Shown here one piece after another: positions 25,420-34,467 of a stretch of 64,000 bases of DNA. Source of the DNA: Bacillota bacterium (lineage in GTDB: Bacteria > Bacillota > Clostridia > Lachnospirales > Lachnospiraceae); the NCBI GenBank assembly GCA_023395555.1, contig JAEWYQ010000079.1, forward strand, positions 1 through 64,000, written 5' to 3'. The translations under genes and the position numbers were made by a program. Numbering within the stretch: position 1 is the stretch's first letter; every line of letters starts with the position of its first letter. Under the pieces are notes generated by a model. It was not told where the DNA came from and searched no databases. It was given only the letters and a program-made list of their open reading frames with translations.

Positions 25420-25821
25420 TTATCTTTTTGAGCTTCCGGCATAAACGGGCGTAAAGTCTTCGCTGTCGGCACAGACAAAGCCGGAGAATTCAGCGGTAAG
25501 CTGCTCAAAATACGGGATAGTCAGGGACAGATCCGCCTCGCACAGGGTGATGGCAAAAATGGTTTGTATCCCTCTGTTCTTCACAAAAGCGGCGTCGGAG
25601 GGGCTCTGGAAATCAACCTCCATAGCCTCCAGATCCACTGAATTGCCGTTTGGAAGAACAAGCTCCATCACATTCATGTCAGTCCATAGCTCTACAGCCA
25701 GGCCTTTGGTATTGTGGAAAAGCCTGCCGATATCAGCCGCCGATACCTTGGCCGGTGTCATGTAAAATAAATCAATGAATTGCTTTGGTGGTTCCTTGGT
25801 GGAATTCTTCTTATTTGCCAT
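25420..25821 (-). CDS. Conserved hypothetical protein, SseB-like pattern
   Basis: A 133-residue soluble protein, no signal peptide or membrane helix. It has alternating strands and short acidic helices (VELVLPNGNSVDLEAMEVDF, then IPYFEQLTAEFSGFVCADSEDF). The layout resembles the small SseB-N or enhanced-serine-sensitivity type domains but I do not claim membership. It lies 54 bases upstream of azlC in the same direction and may be in that transcript. Start at the ATG after AGAGAGGT. Confidence 0.5.
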   Translation of the reverse strand: MANKKNSTKEPPKQFIDLFYMTPAKVSAADIGRLFHNTKGLAVELWTDMNVMELVLPNGNSVDLEAMEVDFQSPSDAAFVKNRGIQTIFAITLCEADLSLTIPYFEQLTAEFSGFVCADSEDFTPVYAGSSKR

Positions 25822-25915
25822 AAAAGACCTCTCTGATATTTATTTCATAATCCTGCTTGTCGTGCACTTACGCTTCATTATATTATAATAAATTCAAAAT
25901 GGCAAGAAAGCGGAG

Positions 25916-26776
25916 TTATTTTCTCATGGCCTCGTAGAATTGCCTTGGGGTCATGCCGTATTCATTTTTAAAAGCACGAAAAAAGTTGGAATAATCGCCG
26001 AAGCCGCATCGCTCACAGACCTGGGTTATGGGAAGGCCCTTAAGGATCAATTCTTTGGCGGCGATCAGCTTTTTCTGAAGAATGTAGCGGTGAAGCGTGG
26101 TGCCGGTATGTTTTTTGAATTCCCTGGAGAGATGGAATTTGCTCAGGTAGGAATGTTTGGCCAGAGTATCCAGGGCTATCTCCTCCTCAAGATGGGCGTT
26201 GATATACTCAAGGACGCTGTCGGTCAAGCGGCTCTTTTTAACATCCACATCAAACAGGACCTGATCATTGGAGGTCAGATTATTCAGATATACCATCAGC
26301 TCGGTGATATAGGCCCGGTACAGGAGGGATCTGCCGATTCCCCGGAAATGCTCCAGAGAAATCAGCTTATTCATCAGCGCCCGGATGCTTTGCTGCCACT
26401 CCACATTGACCCGGAGCACGTTTTTTCTTCCGGGATTTTCAAAGCACCGGGTGAGATCTGTATTGTCGGCTGACAGATGACGTAAAAAGGCAGGGTTGAT
26501 CCAGAGCACAAACCGTTCATAAGCCGTTTCCCTGGAATTGACGTACGCCTGGTGCAATTCCCTGGAATTGATCAGAATGATATCCCCGGGCTTAAGGGAA
26601 TAGGCTTTGCCTTCGATTAAATAGGTGACATCCCCGGACAGGAAGAGGTAGCATTCGTAGAAATCGTGATGGTGGAGGCTTACGCCGGTCAGATCGGTAT
26701 TAGAATAATGAAATATCTCATAATCCCGGGGCAGCATGTACTGGCGGGTCAGATATTCATGTGTTTTCTCGTTCAT
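25916..26776 (-). CDS. AraC family regulator next to uxuA
   Basis: A 286-residue regulator: an N-terminal cupin (HHHDFYECYLFLSG at about residues 35-48, KPGDIILINSRELHQ) for ligand sensing and two C-terminal helix-turn-helix motifs (ALDTLAKHSYLSKFHLSREF; GFGDYSNFFRAFKNEYGMTP). It is transcribed away from uxuA, which begins 226 bases off, so it most likely controls uxuronate use. In the shared region GTTGCAA and TTGCAAC (26861-26905 area) form an inverted pair, and a third TTGCAA copy occurs at about 26932. Confidence 0.85.
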   Translation of the reverse strand: MNEKTHEYLTRQYMLPRDYEIFHYSNTDLTGVSLHHHDFYECYLFLSGDVTYLIEGKAYSLKPGDIILINSRELHQAYVNSRETAYERFVLWINPAFLRHLSADNTDLTRCFENPGRKNVLRVNVEWQQSIRALMNKLISLEHFRGIGRSLLYRAYITELMVYLNNLTSNDQVLFDVDVKKSRLTDSVLEYINAHLEEEIALDTLAKHSYLSKFHLSREFKKHTGTTLHRYILQKKLIAAKELILKGLPITQVCERCGFGDYSNFFRAFKNEYGMTPRQFYEAMRK

Positions 26777-27002
26777 AGACGCTCCTTTTCAACTAAGCAA
26801 TTTTTGCAAGTCTATAAGCAAGAATAACATAGAATTTAAGGAATTGTCCAGATATAATGAAAGAAATATGTTGCAATGCACGCACATTTGCTGTATTGCA
26901 ACGTGAAATCTTAGTAAGATTGGTTTGGAGTTGCAAAACGTGCTCCGTGGAAGACGAATTAGTGAAGAATAGGGAAAGATGAAATTGGAAAGGAGCGATT
27001 AT

Positions 27003-28061
27003 ATGATGAAGCTTTCGTTCAGATGGTACGGAGAAGAGGATGCGGTCAAGCTGGAATATATCAGACAGATTCCCAGTATGCACAGTATTGTTACGGCGGT
27101 GTATGATGTGCCGGTAGGTGAGGTTTGGAGCAGGGAGAGTATCCGAAAGCTAAAAAAGGCGGTAGAGGAAGCGGGGCTGCATTTTGAAGTAATTGAAAGC
27201 GTACCGGTGCATGAGGATATTAAGCTGGGGCTTCCGGCAAGGGAGAGGTATATTGAGAATTACAAGGAGAATATCCGCAGGCTGGCTGAGGCAGGGATCC
27301 GGGTGATCTGTTATAATTTTATGCCTGTGTTTGACTGGACCAGAACCCAGCTGGACAAGGTGCTGGAGGATGGCTCTACGGCGCTGGTATATTACAGGGA
27401 GCAGTTGGAGAAGATGGACCCGCTGACAGGGGAGCTCTCCCTGCCGGGCTGGGATGCCAGCTATACCAAGGAAGGCCTGGCTCAGGTCTTTGCCCAGTAT
27501 AAGAATGTGGGCGAGGAAGAGCTGTGGGCCAATCTGGAGTATTTCCTGAAGCAGATTATTCCGGTGGCGGAGGAATGTGACGTGAAGATGGCAATTCATC
27601 CCGACGATCCGCCTTACAGCATCTTCGGACTTCCTCGAATCATTACGAAGGAAGAGAATCTGGATCGTTTCCTGAAGCTGGTGGATAACAAATACAACGG
27701 GCTTACCTTCTGCACAGGCTCTCTGGGTTCGGCGGATTTCAACCATATCGTGAGCATGGTGGATAAATACAGCGCCCAGGGCAGAATTCATTTCATGCAT
27801 ATGCGCAATGTGAAGCTGCTGGAGGATGGAAGCTTTGAGGAGAGTGCTCATTATTCCCCCTGCGGTTCCATGGATATGGTGGAAATTATGAAGGTTCTCC
27901 ATAAGAACGGTTTCGACGGTTACGTGCGCCCCGATCACGGAAGAATGATCTGGGGTGAGACCGGGAGACCGGGATACGGCTTATATGATCGGGCACTTGG
28001 AGCCATGTATCTTACGGGAATATGGGAGACACTGGAGAAGAGCGGAAAGAAGGAAGGATAG
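27003..28061 (+). CDS. uxuA: Mannonate dehydratase
   Basis: A 352-residue enzyme of the xylose-isomerase-like TIM-barrel family that converts D-mannonate to 2-keto-3-deoxygluconate in glucuronate catabolism. Signatures visible: [19 protein letters not shown] at the N-terminus, [31 protein letters not shown] with metal-binding His, FCTGSLG with Cys, and [13 protein letters not shown] with His near the end. The usual partner uxuB (fructuronate reductase) does not follow; what follows is a 16-codon frame and then a MATE exporter. The ATG at 27003 follows AAGGAG. Confidence 0.93.
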   Translation: MMKLSFRWYGEEDAVKLEYIRQIPSMHSIVTAVYDVPVGEVWSRESIRKLKKAVEEAGLHFEVIESVPVHEDIKLGLPARERYIENYKENIRRLAEAGIRVICYNFMPVFDWTRTQLDKVLEDGSTALVYYREQLEKMDPLTGELSLPGWDASYTKEGLAQVFAQYKNVGEEELWANLEYFLKQIIPVAEECDVKMAIHPDDPPYSIFGLPRIITKEENLDRFLKLVDNKYNGLTFCTGSLGSADFNHIVSMVDKYSAQGRIHFMHMRNVKLLEDGSFEESAHYSPCGSMDMVEIMKVLHKNGFDGYVRPDHGRMIWGETGRPGYGLYDRALGAMYLTGIWETLEKSGKKEG

Positions 28062-28087
28062 ACCTGTTTTGGCAAGGAGGTAGGAAC

Positions 28088-28138
28088 ATGAAGAATAGTA
28101 TATTGAAATCACTTCTTTGGGATATTAACTGGCGCTGA
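28088..28138 (+). other. 16-codon reading frame with perfect ribosome binding site after uxuA
   Basis: AAGGAGG stands nine bases before an ATG that opens a frame of only 16 codons (MKNSILKSLLWDINWR, then TGA). The spacing to uxuA (26 bases) is that of an operon partner. It could be a true small peptide, or the remaining head of a lost downstream gene such as uxuB. The next sequence is a new promoter. Confidence 0.35.
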
Positions 28139-28143
28139 GGTGA

Positions 28144-28172
28144 TTGACACACGGAGCAAAATGTATTATGAT
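28144..28172 (+). promoter_or_regulatory. Promoter of the MATE exporter gene
   Basis: TTGACA (28144-28149), 17 bases, TATGAT (28167-28172). The start of transcription would fall near 28179, giving a leader of about 155 bases that contains an attenuator. Confidence 0.75.
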
Positions 28173-28194
28173 AACAACTGTTGTATAAGAAAAA

Positions 28195-28283
28195 ACCATC
28201 TCTTTGCCACCGGGTAAAGAGTACAGGGTGTTCTGAAATATTCCGTCAGGTCTTAGAAGGGATATGGAAGGGACACCTTTTTT
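28195..28283 (+). promoter_or_regulatory. Transcription attenuator in the MATE gene leader
   Basis: A full terminator lies inside the leader: GGTGTTCT (28227-28234) with GGGACACC (28270-28277), inner stem ATATTCC/GGGATAT (28238-28244 with 28259-28265), then six T (28278-28283). Upstream CACC (28208-28212 area) can pair with GGTG of the terminator arm, giving a possible antiterminator, and CTCTTT/AAAGAG forms a separate hairpin. A further hairpin (GGTCCGC/GCGGACC, 28297-28312) lies before the ribosome binding site. Confidence 0.65.
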
Positions 28284-28334
28284 ATCGTATAGGAAGGTCC
28301 GCAAGCGGACCCGTTATTCAAGGAGGAAAGCAGA

Positions 28335-29639
28335 ATGGAACAATCTGTCTTAAAAAATTATGCAAAGTATGTGAGTCTGAATATTCTTGGGATGATAGGG
28401 CTCTCCTGCTATATCCTGGCGGATACCTTTTTTCTATCAAAGGCATTGGGGGCCACCGGTTTAGCGGCGCTGAACTTTTCCATCTCCATCTACAGTCTGA
28501 TTCATGGAACCGGGCTGATGATCGGTATCGGAGGAGCTACCCGCTATAGCATCTTAAAATACCAGAGGGAAGAGGAGCAGAAGAATATTGCTTTCACATC
28601 CAGCTTAAAGCTGGGGATTTTGGCGGGAGCGGTATTTGCAGCCATAGGGATATTGTGGACCGTGCCTCTGGCCGTGTTGCTGGGAGCGGATGAGGTGACT
28701 CTGCCCCTGACAAGGGATTATCTGCGGACGATTCTATGTTTTGCACCGTTTTTTATTCTAAATAATATCGTGCTGGCCTTTATCCGCAATGATAACAACC
28801 CCAGATTATCCATGATCGCTATGCTGACAGGGAGCTTCTCCAATATTATTTTGGATTATGTGTTTATGTTTCCCCTGGGAATGGGTATGTTCGGTGCCGC
28901 ATTCGCTACCGGACTGGCTCCTGTGATCAGCCTTGGTATCTTATCGTTTCACTTTATATTTGGAAAGAGCAGTTTGTGTTGGATGCGGGCCAGAAGCCGT
29001 CTGAGGATGACCCGTGATATTCTGAGCCTGGGGCTGGCGGCATTTATTACCGAGGTGTCCTCCGCCATTGTTCTGATCACCTTCAACTGGATTATACTGA
29101 AGCTGGAGGGGAATGTGGGGGTTGCCTCCTATGGGATTGTTGCAAATCTGGCACTGGTGGGGATCTCGGTATTCACCGGAATCGCCCAGGGAATTCAGCC
29201 CCTGGTGAGCAAGGCTTATGGTTTGAGGGAAAAGCCGGTGATCAGGAAGCTGCTCCGCTATGCCGTGGTTAGTTCCCTGGTTATTGCATCAGCGATCTAT
29301 CTCCTGGTATACTTTGGCTCCGGTTGGCTGACCGGGATCTTCAACAGCGGACAGAATGCGTCCATTGCACTTCTTGCCGAGCCGGGGCTGAAGATTTATT
29401 TTATCGGTTTCTTCTTTGCAGGAGTTAATATTATAGTATGCATGTATCTGAGTGCTGCGGAGAATGCTATGAAGGCTTTTCTTATTTCAGTAGCCAGGGG
29501 ATGTGTCATCCTTGTTCCCATGGCATTCCTGTTAAGCGCTGTCTGGGGAATGACCGGAGTGTGGATGGCGTTTGTGGCGGCGGAAGGGCTGGTGAGCATC
29601 CTGGCTGTCCTTATGATATTTGTTAAAAAAACCTCTTGA
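28335..29639 (+). CDS. MATE family efflux transporter
   Basis: A 434-residue, twelve-helix membrane protein of the MATE family (MepA/VmrA-like), which exports drugs or metabolites in exchange for Na+ or H+. It carries ATGLAALNFSISIYSLIHGTG in the first half and the mirrored GIVANLALVGISVFTGIAQG in the second, the usual pseudo-twofold arrangement. It starts at the ATG after AGGAGG. The upstream attenuator suggests it is inducible. Its stop codon is overlapped by the clpB promoter. Confidence 0.88.
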   Translation: MEQSVLKNYAKYVSLNILGMIGLSCYILADTFFLSKALGATGLAALNFSISIYSLIHGTGLMIGIGGATRYSILKYQREEEQKNIAFTSSLKLGILAGAVFAAIGILWTVPLAVLLGADEVTLPLTRDYLRTILCFAPFFILNNIVLAFIRNDNNPRLSMIAMLTGSFSNIILDYVFMFPLGMGMFGAAFATGLAPVISLGILSFHFIFGKSSLCWMRARSRLRMTRDILSLGLAAFITEVSSAIVLITFNWIILKLEGNVGVASYGIVANLALVGISVFTGIAQGIQPLVSKAYGLREKPVIRKLLRYAVVSSLVIASAIYLLVYFGSGWLTGIFNSGQNASIALLAEPGLKIYFIGFFFAGVNIIVCMYLSAAENAMKAFLISVARGCVILVPMAFLLSAVWGMTGVWMAFVAAEGLVSILAVLMIFVKKTS

Positions 29640-29663
29640 CATTTGTGTCTCATGTGTTATAGT
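29636..29663 (+). promoter_or_regulatory. clpB promoter with flanking inverted repeats
   Basis: TTGACA (29636-29641), 16 bases, TATAGT (29658-29663); it overlaps the end of the MATE gene. GTCTCATGTGTT (29647-29658) and AACACATACAGAC (29672-29684) form a near-palindrome around the -10. A CIRCE element is not present. Confidence 0.7.
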
Positions 29664-29686
29664 TGATATAGAACACATACAGACAT

Positions 29687-29762
29687 AAACATAGTAACCA
29701 TGCTATGTTTGGAAACCTGTTGGGAAGGGAGGAACGGAGGATAACCGGAAGGCTATCCCTCC
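29687..29762 (+). promoter_or_regulatory. Hairpin-rich clpB leader
   Basis: AAACATAG (29687-29694) pairs with CTATGTTT (29703-29710), and GGAGGATA (29736-29743) with TATCCCTCC (29754-29762, one bulge). The second hairpin locks up the only strong AGGAGG-like word. The start codon at 29774 has no clear site within 5-12 bases, so structure may control translation. Confidence 0.45.
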
Positions 29763-29773
29763 TAAATAAAGCG

Positions 29774-32362
29774 ATGAATATCAGTAAATTTACGCAGAAT
29801 TCAATCCAATCCGTTGAGAATTGTGAAAAGCTGGCCTATGAATACGGGCACCAGGAGATTGCTGTGGAGCATCTGCTTTACAGCCTGCTCCAGCTGGAGG
29901 ACAGCCTGATTAAGAAGCTGCTGGAGAAGATGGATGTTAATACGGAGGTATTCCTGGCGCAGGTGAAGGGACTGCTGAACAAGCGCCCGAAGGTATCGGG
30001 AGGGCAGGTCTACATCGGGAATGATCTGAACAAGGTTCTGATCCACGCGGAGAACGAGGCAAAGCAGATGGGAGATTCCTATGTATCGGTGGAGCATCTG
30101 TTTCTGAGCATGCTGCGCCAGCCGGGAAGGGAAGTAAAGACACTGTTTCAGGACTTCCGCATCACCCGTGAGGAGTTTTTGAAGGCTTTACAGACGGTCC
30201 GGGGCAATCAGAAGGTGGTCAGTGACAATCCGGAAGCAACCTATGATACGCTGGAGAAATACGGTTACGATCTGGTAGACAGAGCCAGGGAACAGAAGCT
30301 GGATCCGGTCATCGGCAGGGACAGTGAGATTCGGAATGTGATCCGTATCCTATCCCGCAAGACGAAGAATAACCCGGTTCTCATCGGTGAGCCGGGAGTT
30401 GGTAAGACGGCGGTGGTGGAAGGGTTAGCCCAGAGAATTGTCCGGGGAGACGTCCCCCAGTCCTTGCAGGACAAGAAGCTCTTCGCCCTGGATATGGGGG
30501 CACTGGTAGCCGGTGCGAAGTACCGGGGAGAATTCGAGGAGAGGCTGAAGGCTGTCCTGGAGGAAGTGAAGAAGAGCGAGGGACAGATTATCCTCTTCAT
30601 CGACGAGCTTCATACCATTGTGGGAGCTGGTAAGGCAGAGGGCTCCATGGATGCCGGGAATATGCTCAAGCCCATGCTGGCCAGGGGTGAGCTGCACTGT
30701 ATCGGTGCCACTACCCTGAACGAATACCGCCAGCATGTGGAAAAGGATGCCGCCCTGGAGCGGAGGTTCCAGCCGGTTATGGTAGAGGAGCCTACGGTAG
30801 AGGATACCATTTCCATCCTCAGAGGGTTAAAGGAACGCTATGAGGTATTCCATGGAGTTAAGATTACGGACAGTGCGCTGGTGAGCGCGGCAATCCTGTC
30901 AAACCGGTATATCTCGGAGCGGTTTCTGCCGGATAAGGCCATCGATCTGGTGGATGAAGCCTGCGCGCTGATTAAAACGGAACTGGATTCCATGCCTACC
31001 GAGCTGGATGATATGCAGAGGCGGATCATGCAGATGGAGATTGAGGAAGCGGCTTTGAAGAAAGAGAATGACCGGCTCAGCGCCGACCGTCTGGCGGAGC
31101 TGCAGCAGGAGCTGGCAGAGCTGCGGGACAGCTTTGCTTCCATGAAAGCAAAATGGGATAACGAGAAGGCTTCTGTGGAAAAGGTGAATAAACTCAAGGA
31201 AGCATTGGAAGAGCTCAATAATGAAATTGAAGTGGCGCAGCGGGGCTATGATCTGAATAAGGCGGCAGAGCTGAAATACGGCAGGCTCCCGGAACTCTTA
31301 AAGCAGCTGGAGCAGGAAGAGGAGCGGCTGAAGAAGGAAGAAAAGGTACTGGTGCATGAGAATGTCAGTGAGGAGGAAATCGCCAGGATTGTGTCCCGGT
31401 GGACAGGAATTCCGGTTACCAGGCTGACAGAAGGGGAACGGAATAAGACGCTGAATCTCAGCACCGAGCTTCATCGCCGGGTTGTAGGGCAGGATGAAGG
31501 CGTGGATAAAGTGGCGGATGCCATACTGCGTTCCAAGGCAGGAATTAAGGACCCCAGGAAGCCCATTGGTTCCTTCCTGTTCCTTGGGCCTACCGGTGTT
31601 GGTAAGACGGAGCTGGCAAAGGCCCTGGCGGAAAGCCTCTTTGACAATGAGCATAATATGGTGCGCATTGATATGAGCGAATATATGGAGAAGCATTCGG
31701 TAGCCAGGCTGATCGGCGCGCCTCCCGGATATGTGGGTTATGAGGAGGGCGGACAGCTGACGGAAGCAATCCGCCGCAAGCCCTATGCGGTCATTCTTTT
31801 CGATGAGGTGGAGAAGGCCCATCCCGATGTATTCAATGTGCTGCTTCAGGTTCTGGATGACGGACGGATAACGGATTCCCAGGGACGGACGGTTGATTTT
31901 AAGAATACCATCCTGATCCTGACCTCCAACATCGGCTCCCGTTATCTGCTGGAGGGGATTGATGAGTCCGGTGAGATCAGCAGCCGGTGCGAAGAGCTGG
32001 TAATGGATGAATTAAAGGGCTGCTTCCGCCCGGAATTCCTGAACCGCCTGGATGAAATAGTGCTGTTTAAGCCCTTGACCAGGGAGAACATCCACAGTAT
32101 TGTGGATCTGATGATCGCAGATCTGAATAAGCGCCTTGCAGACCGGGAGATTTCCATTCATCTGACCGAAGCAGCAAAGGACTTTATTGTGGAGCAGAGC
32201 TATGATCCGGTCTATGGAGCAAGGCCCTTGAGGCGTTATCTGCAGAAGAATGTGGAGACCTTAAGCGCAAGGCTTATATTAAGCGGCCAGGTAGAGCCCG
32301 AGGATACGATTACCATTGATGCAGACGGCAGCTCCTTGATCGCAAAGGTTCAAAAGATATAA
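29774..32362 (+). CDS. clpB: ATP-dependent chaperone ClpB
   Basis: An 862-residue Hsp100 disaggregase. In order: an N-terminal two-repeat Clp_N domain (1-145), AAA+ module 1 with GEPGVGKT at about 206 and [12 protein letters not shown], a coiled-coil middle domain (about 400-520) characteristic of ClpB rather than ClpA/ClpC, AAA+ module 2 with GPTGVGKT at about 605 and [14 protein letters not shown], and the C-terminal small domain ending in [15 protein letters not shown]. It pulls proteins out of aggregates with DnaK. ATG 29774 ([14 protein letters not shown]) matches family N-termini; a frame from 29705 adds 23 residues unlike the family. Confidence 0.95.
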   Translation: MNISKFTQNSIQSVENCEKLAYEYGHQEIAVEHLLYSLLQLEDSLIKKLLEKMDVNTEVFLAQVKGLLNKRPKVSGGQVYIGNDLNKVLIHAENEAKQMGDSYVSVEHLFLSMLRQPGREVKTLFQDFRITREEFLKALQTVRGNQKVVSDNPEATYDTLEKYGYDLVDRAREQKLDPVIGRDSEIRNVIRILSRKTKNNPVLIGEPGVGKTAVVEGLAQRIVRGDVPQSLQDKKLFALDMGALVAGAKYRGEFEERLKAVLEEVKKSEGQIILFIDELHTIVGAGKAEGSMDAGNMLKPMLARGELHCIGATTLNEYRQHVEKDAALERRFQPVMVEEPTVEDTISILRGLKERYEVFHGVKITDSALVSAAILSNRYISERFLPDKAIDLVDEACALIKTELDSMPTELDDMQRRIMQMEIEEAALKKENDRLSADRLAELQQELAELRDSFASMKAKWDNEKASVEKVNKLKEALEELNNEIEVAQRGYDLNKAAELKYGRLPELLKQLEQEEERLKKEEKVLVHENVSEEEIARIVSRWTGIPVTRLTEGERNKTLNLSTELHRRVVGQDEGVDKVADAILRSKAGIKDPRKPIGSFLFLGPTGVGKTELAKALAESLFDNEHNMVRIDMSEYMEKHSVARLIGAPPGYVGYEEGGQLTEAIRRKPYAVILFDEVEKAHPDVFNVLLQVLDDGRITDSQGRTVDFKNTILILTSNIGSRYLLEGIDESGEISSRCEELVMDELKGCFRPEFLNRLDEIVLFKPLTRENIHSIVDLMIADLNKRLADREISIHLTEAAKDFIVEQSYDPVYGARPLRRYLQKNVETLSARLILSGQVEPEDTITIDADGSSLIAKVQKI

Positions 32363-32397
32363 TAATCAGGGGGTCTATATATAACCGGAAACCGATG

Positions 32398-32438
32398 AAA
32401 AGGGGTCATATACCTGTTGGAGGTATATGACCCCTTTT
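32398..32438. terminator. Bidirectional terminator between clpB and the dehydrogenase gene
   Basis: A perfect 18-bp stem (AAAAGGGGTCATATACCT with its complement ending CCCCTTTT) with a five-base loop, serving the convergent genes on both sides. Confidence 0.92.
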
Positions 32439-32444
32439 GGAATA

Positions 32445-33557
32445 TTAGTCTAAAATGCCGTGAATCGGATTGTTTTTCATTGGCATAGCCCGTTCATACC
32501 GGGTTTCAAGGGGAAGATAGCGGCCCTCGGCGCTGCTTTTCTCAAAGCTGGTCAGAATCTCCAGCACATGCTGGGTCAGAGGGTAGCCGGCCCGGTAGTC
32601 CCTGCCCGTCTGCAGGGCTTTTGCCATATCCGCCAGGCCAAGACCCCGCGAATTCTCCCGGTAATCATACATGAGAGGCATCTCCCGGTATTCTCCGTCC
32701 TCAGGACGAAGGAGCTTGATGGAACCGCCGAAGGTATTGGGGTCGGGAACCAGCAGGGTTCCTTTTGTTCCGTAGATTTCCAGCCGGGCCTGCTGGTTAT
32801 AATGCACATCAAAGGTAGTAAAGATAGTTCCTACCGCACCGTTGTCAAAGCTCAGGATACCGGTAACATAAGTGGGAACCTCCACATCCACGATGGTTCC
32901 GCTCTTTGGCTGGCTGGTGATGGTTCTTTGAGGGAAGCTGGTCTTGGTCACACCTGTGACACCCTTTACGCCGCCTATGAGATTCACCAGGGCTGTGACA
33001 TAGTAGGGGCCCATATCCATCATCGGGCCTCCGCCGTATTTATAATAGAACTCCGGATCCGGATGCCAGGTCTCATGACCGTGGCAGATCATGAATGCCG
33101 CGGCACCGATGGGTTCCCCGATGAAGCCGTCGTCGATGAGGCGTCTGCAGGTCTGAATACCGGCACCCAGGAAGGTGTCCGGTGCTCCGCCCAGCATCCG
33201 GTTCTTCTCCCGGGCGAGAGCAACTAATTTAGCGCCCTCCTCATAGCTTGCGCCCAAGGGCTTTTCGCTGTATACATGCTTTCCAGCCAGCAGGGCTGCA
33301 CTGGTTACTTCATAGTGTTCATAAGGCCTGGTGAGATTGAGCACAATATCGACTTCCGGGTCGGCAAAGGCTTCGTGCATGGTTTCATATAATTTCTGAA
33401 TCCCGTACTTCTCCCGGGCTTGCTCCGCCCTTTCCCGAATCAGGTCACAGACGCCGACTAATTCCAGTTCTGTAAAGACCTTTGTGATATTCTCAAGATA
33501 AATGCCGCTGATGGCGCCGACACCGATCATTGCTACTTTTACTTTAGCATTATTCAT
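32445..33557 (-). CDS. Gfo/Idh/MocA family dehydrogenase (2)
   Basis: A 370-residue NAD(P)-dependent oxidoreductase. The Rossmann start KVKVAMIGVGAISGIYLENI, the TRPYEHYEVTSAALLAGKHVYSEKPLG segment with the catalytic EKP motif, and the later YYKYGGGPMMDMGPYYVTALVNLIGG (with the usual D-x-G-x-H motif as D-M-G-P-Y) are visible. Replacing the family His by Tyr is unusual. I start at the ATG at 33557 behind AGGAGAT. It is the last gene of a cluster with a ThuA protein and a second dehydrogenase. Substrate unknown; ThuB-like sugar oxidation is the working idea. Confidence 0.82.
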   Translation of the reverse strand: MNNAKVKVAMIGVGAISGIYLENITKVFTELELVGVCDLIRERAEQAREKYGIQKLYETMHEAFADPEVDIVLNLTRPYEHYEVTSAALLAGKHVYSEKPLGASYEEGAKLVALAREKNRMLGGAPDTFLGAGIQTCRRLIDDGFIGEPIGAAAFMICHGHETWHPDPEFYYKYGGGPMMDMGPYYVTALVNLIGGVKGVTGVTKTSFPQRTITSQPKSGTIVDVEVPTYVTGILSFDNGAVGTIFTTFDVHYNQQARLEIYGTKGTLLVPDPNTFGGSIKLLRPEDGEYREMPLMYDYRENSRGLGLADMAKALQTGRDYRAGYPLTQHVLEILTSFEKSSAEGRYLPLETRYERAMPMKNNPIHGILD

Positions 33558-33627
33558 ATTATCTCCTTTCATCCGAGGTATTGGACCATACCGCGGATGC
33601 TTCTCTCCTTTCCGGGGTTAATATCTG

Positions 33628-34359
33628 TTAATACATCTTGGCTGTATTTTCAAAGCGTTCGGTAGTAAGCTTGTGCTCAAGAGCATAAGCCTTTCCCCGG
33701 GCAGCCCATAGAAGGCCCCTTTCCATGATGATCTGGGCATTGGGGGATTTGTCAAACACATCGTCGTGGTGACCCAGAGAGGTATAGAATACCCTGCCGT
33801 TGCCCCAGAACTTGGTCCAGGCAACCGGCATATCAACCGGCTTGTTGGAGATGTGGTAATAATTCACCGAAGGGAAGCGGGTGGTAGCCAGCACCTCAAT
33901 TGCCGGATCGATATGAAGATAATAGTGCTCGCTGCATACCGTGAAATCCTCCAGCCCCTCGGTAATCGGACTGGAACCGTGATTGATATTGACCGTATAC
34001 TCGATGCCGTCGCCGCCCGGATGGCTGACCCACTGGCCTCCGGTCATGAACTGCCATTCCGTATTGTCACGGAAGGAATCGCACATACCTCCATGACAGC
34101 CTGCCAGGCCGACACCGGAGCCGACTGCTTTGGAAAGATTGATAACATATTGGTTGTCAATCTTGTCCATAGTCCAGCAGGCAACCACCAGATCCAGATC
34201 CATCAGCATATCGGCATCCGCAAGGACATCCAATGTATCGGAGATCGTGCAGGTGTATCCGTGTTTTTCCAGAAGTCCTGCAAAACGCTTGGAGGTGAGC
34301 TTCGGCTCGTGACCGTCCCAGCCTCCCTGTAAGATTAATACTTTCTTGTTTGTAGACAT
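33628..34359 (-). CDS. ThuA domain-containing protein
   Basis: A 243-residue protein of the ThuA/trehalose-utilisation group, which has a glutamine-amidotransferase-like fold. Marks are VLILQGGWDGHEPKLT, DLDLVVACWT, VGLAGCHGGMCDSFR and the final TSLGHHDDVF. In other bacteria ThuA-like proteins act on 3-keto-glycosides made by Gfo/Idh dehydrogenases such as ThuB. Here two such dehydrogenases flank it, which supports that type of pathway. The ATG follows AAAGGAGG. Exact substrate not known. Confidence 0.82.
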   Translation of the reverse strand: MSTNKKVLILQGGWDGHEPKLTSKRFAGLLEKHGYTCTISDTLDVLADADMLMDLDLVVACWTMDKIDNQYVINLSKAVGSGVGLAGCHGGMCDSFRDNTEWQFMTGGQWVSHPGGDGIEYTVNINHGSSPITEGLEDFTVCSEHYYLHIDPAIEVLATTRFPSVNYYHISNKPVDMPVAWTKFWGNGRVFYTSLGHHDDVFDKSPNAQIIMERGLLWAARGKAYALEHKLTTERFENTAKMY

Positions 34360-34467
34360 AGAGTAACCTCCTTTATAATACGGTTAATGGTAAGTGATAA
34401 GAACAGCCGCATATATGCCCTGGCAGCAGGAACACATGCTATGTTCCCGGACGCTGCATCCGCAGCA

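Noticed and set aside
27150..27938. Minus-strand frame of 262 codons within uxuA
   Set aside because: Antisense of a conserved enzyme gene; composition rich in His, Leu and Gln, no start site.
28181..28549. Frame of 122 codons through the MATE leader
   Set aside because: No ribosome binding site near the TTG and it runs into the MATE gene out of frame. I keep it only as a possible leader-peptide region, not as a gene.
29636..29774. CIRCE or CtsR operator at clpB
   Set aside because: Neither the TTAGCACTC/GAGTGCTAA pair nor the GGTCAAA repeats are seen; the palindromes present are different.
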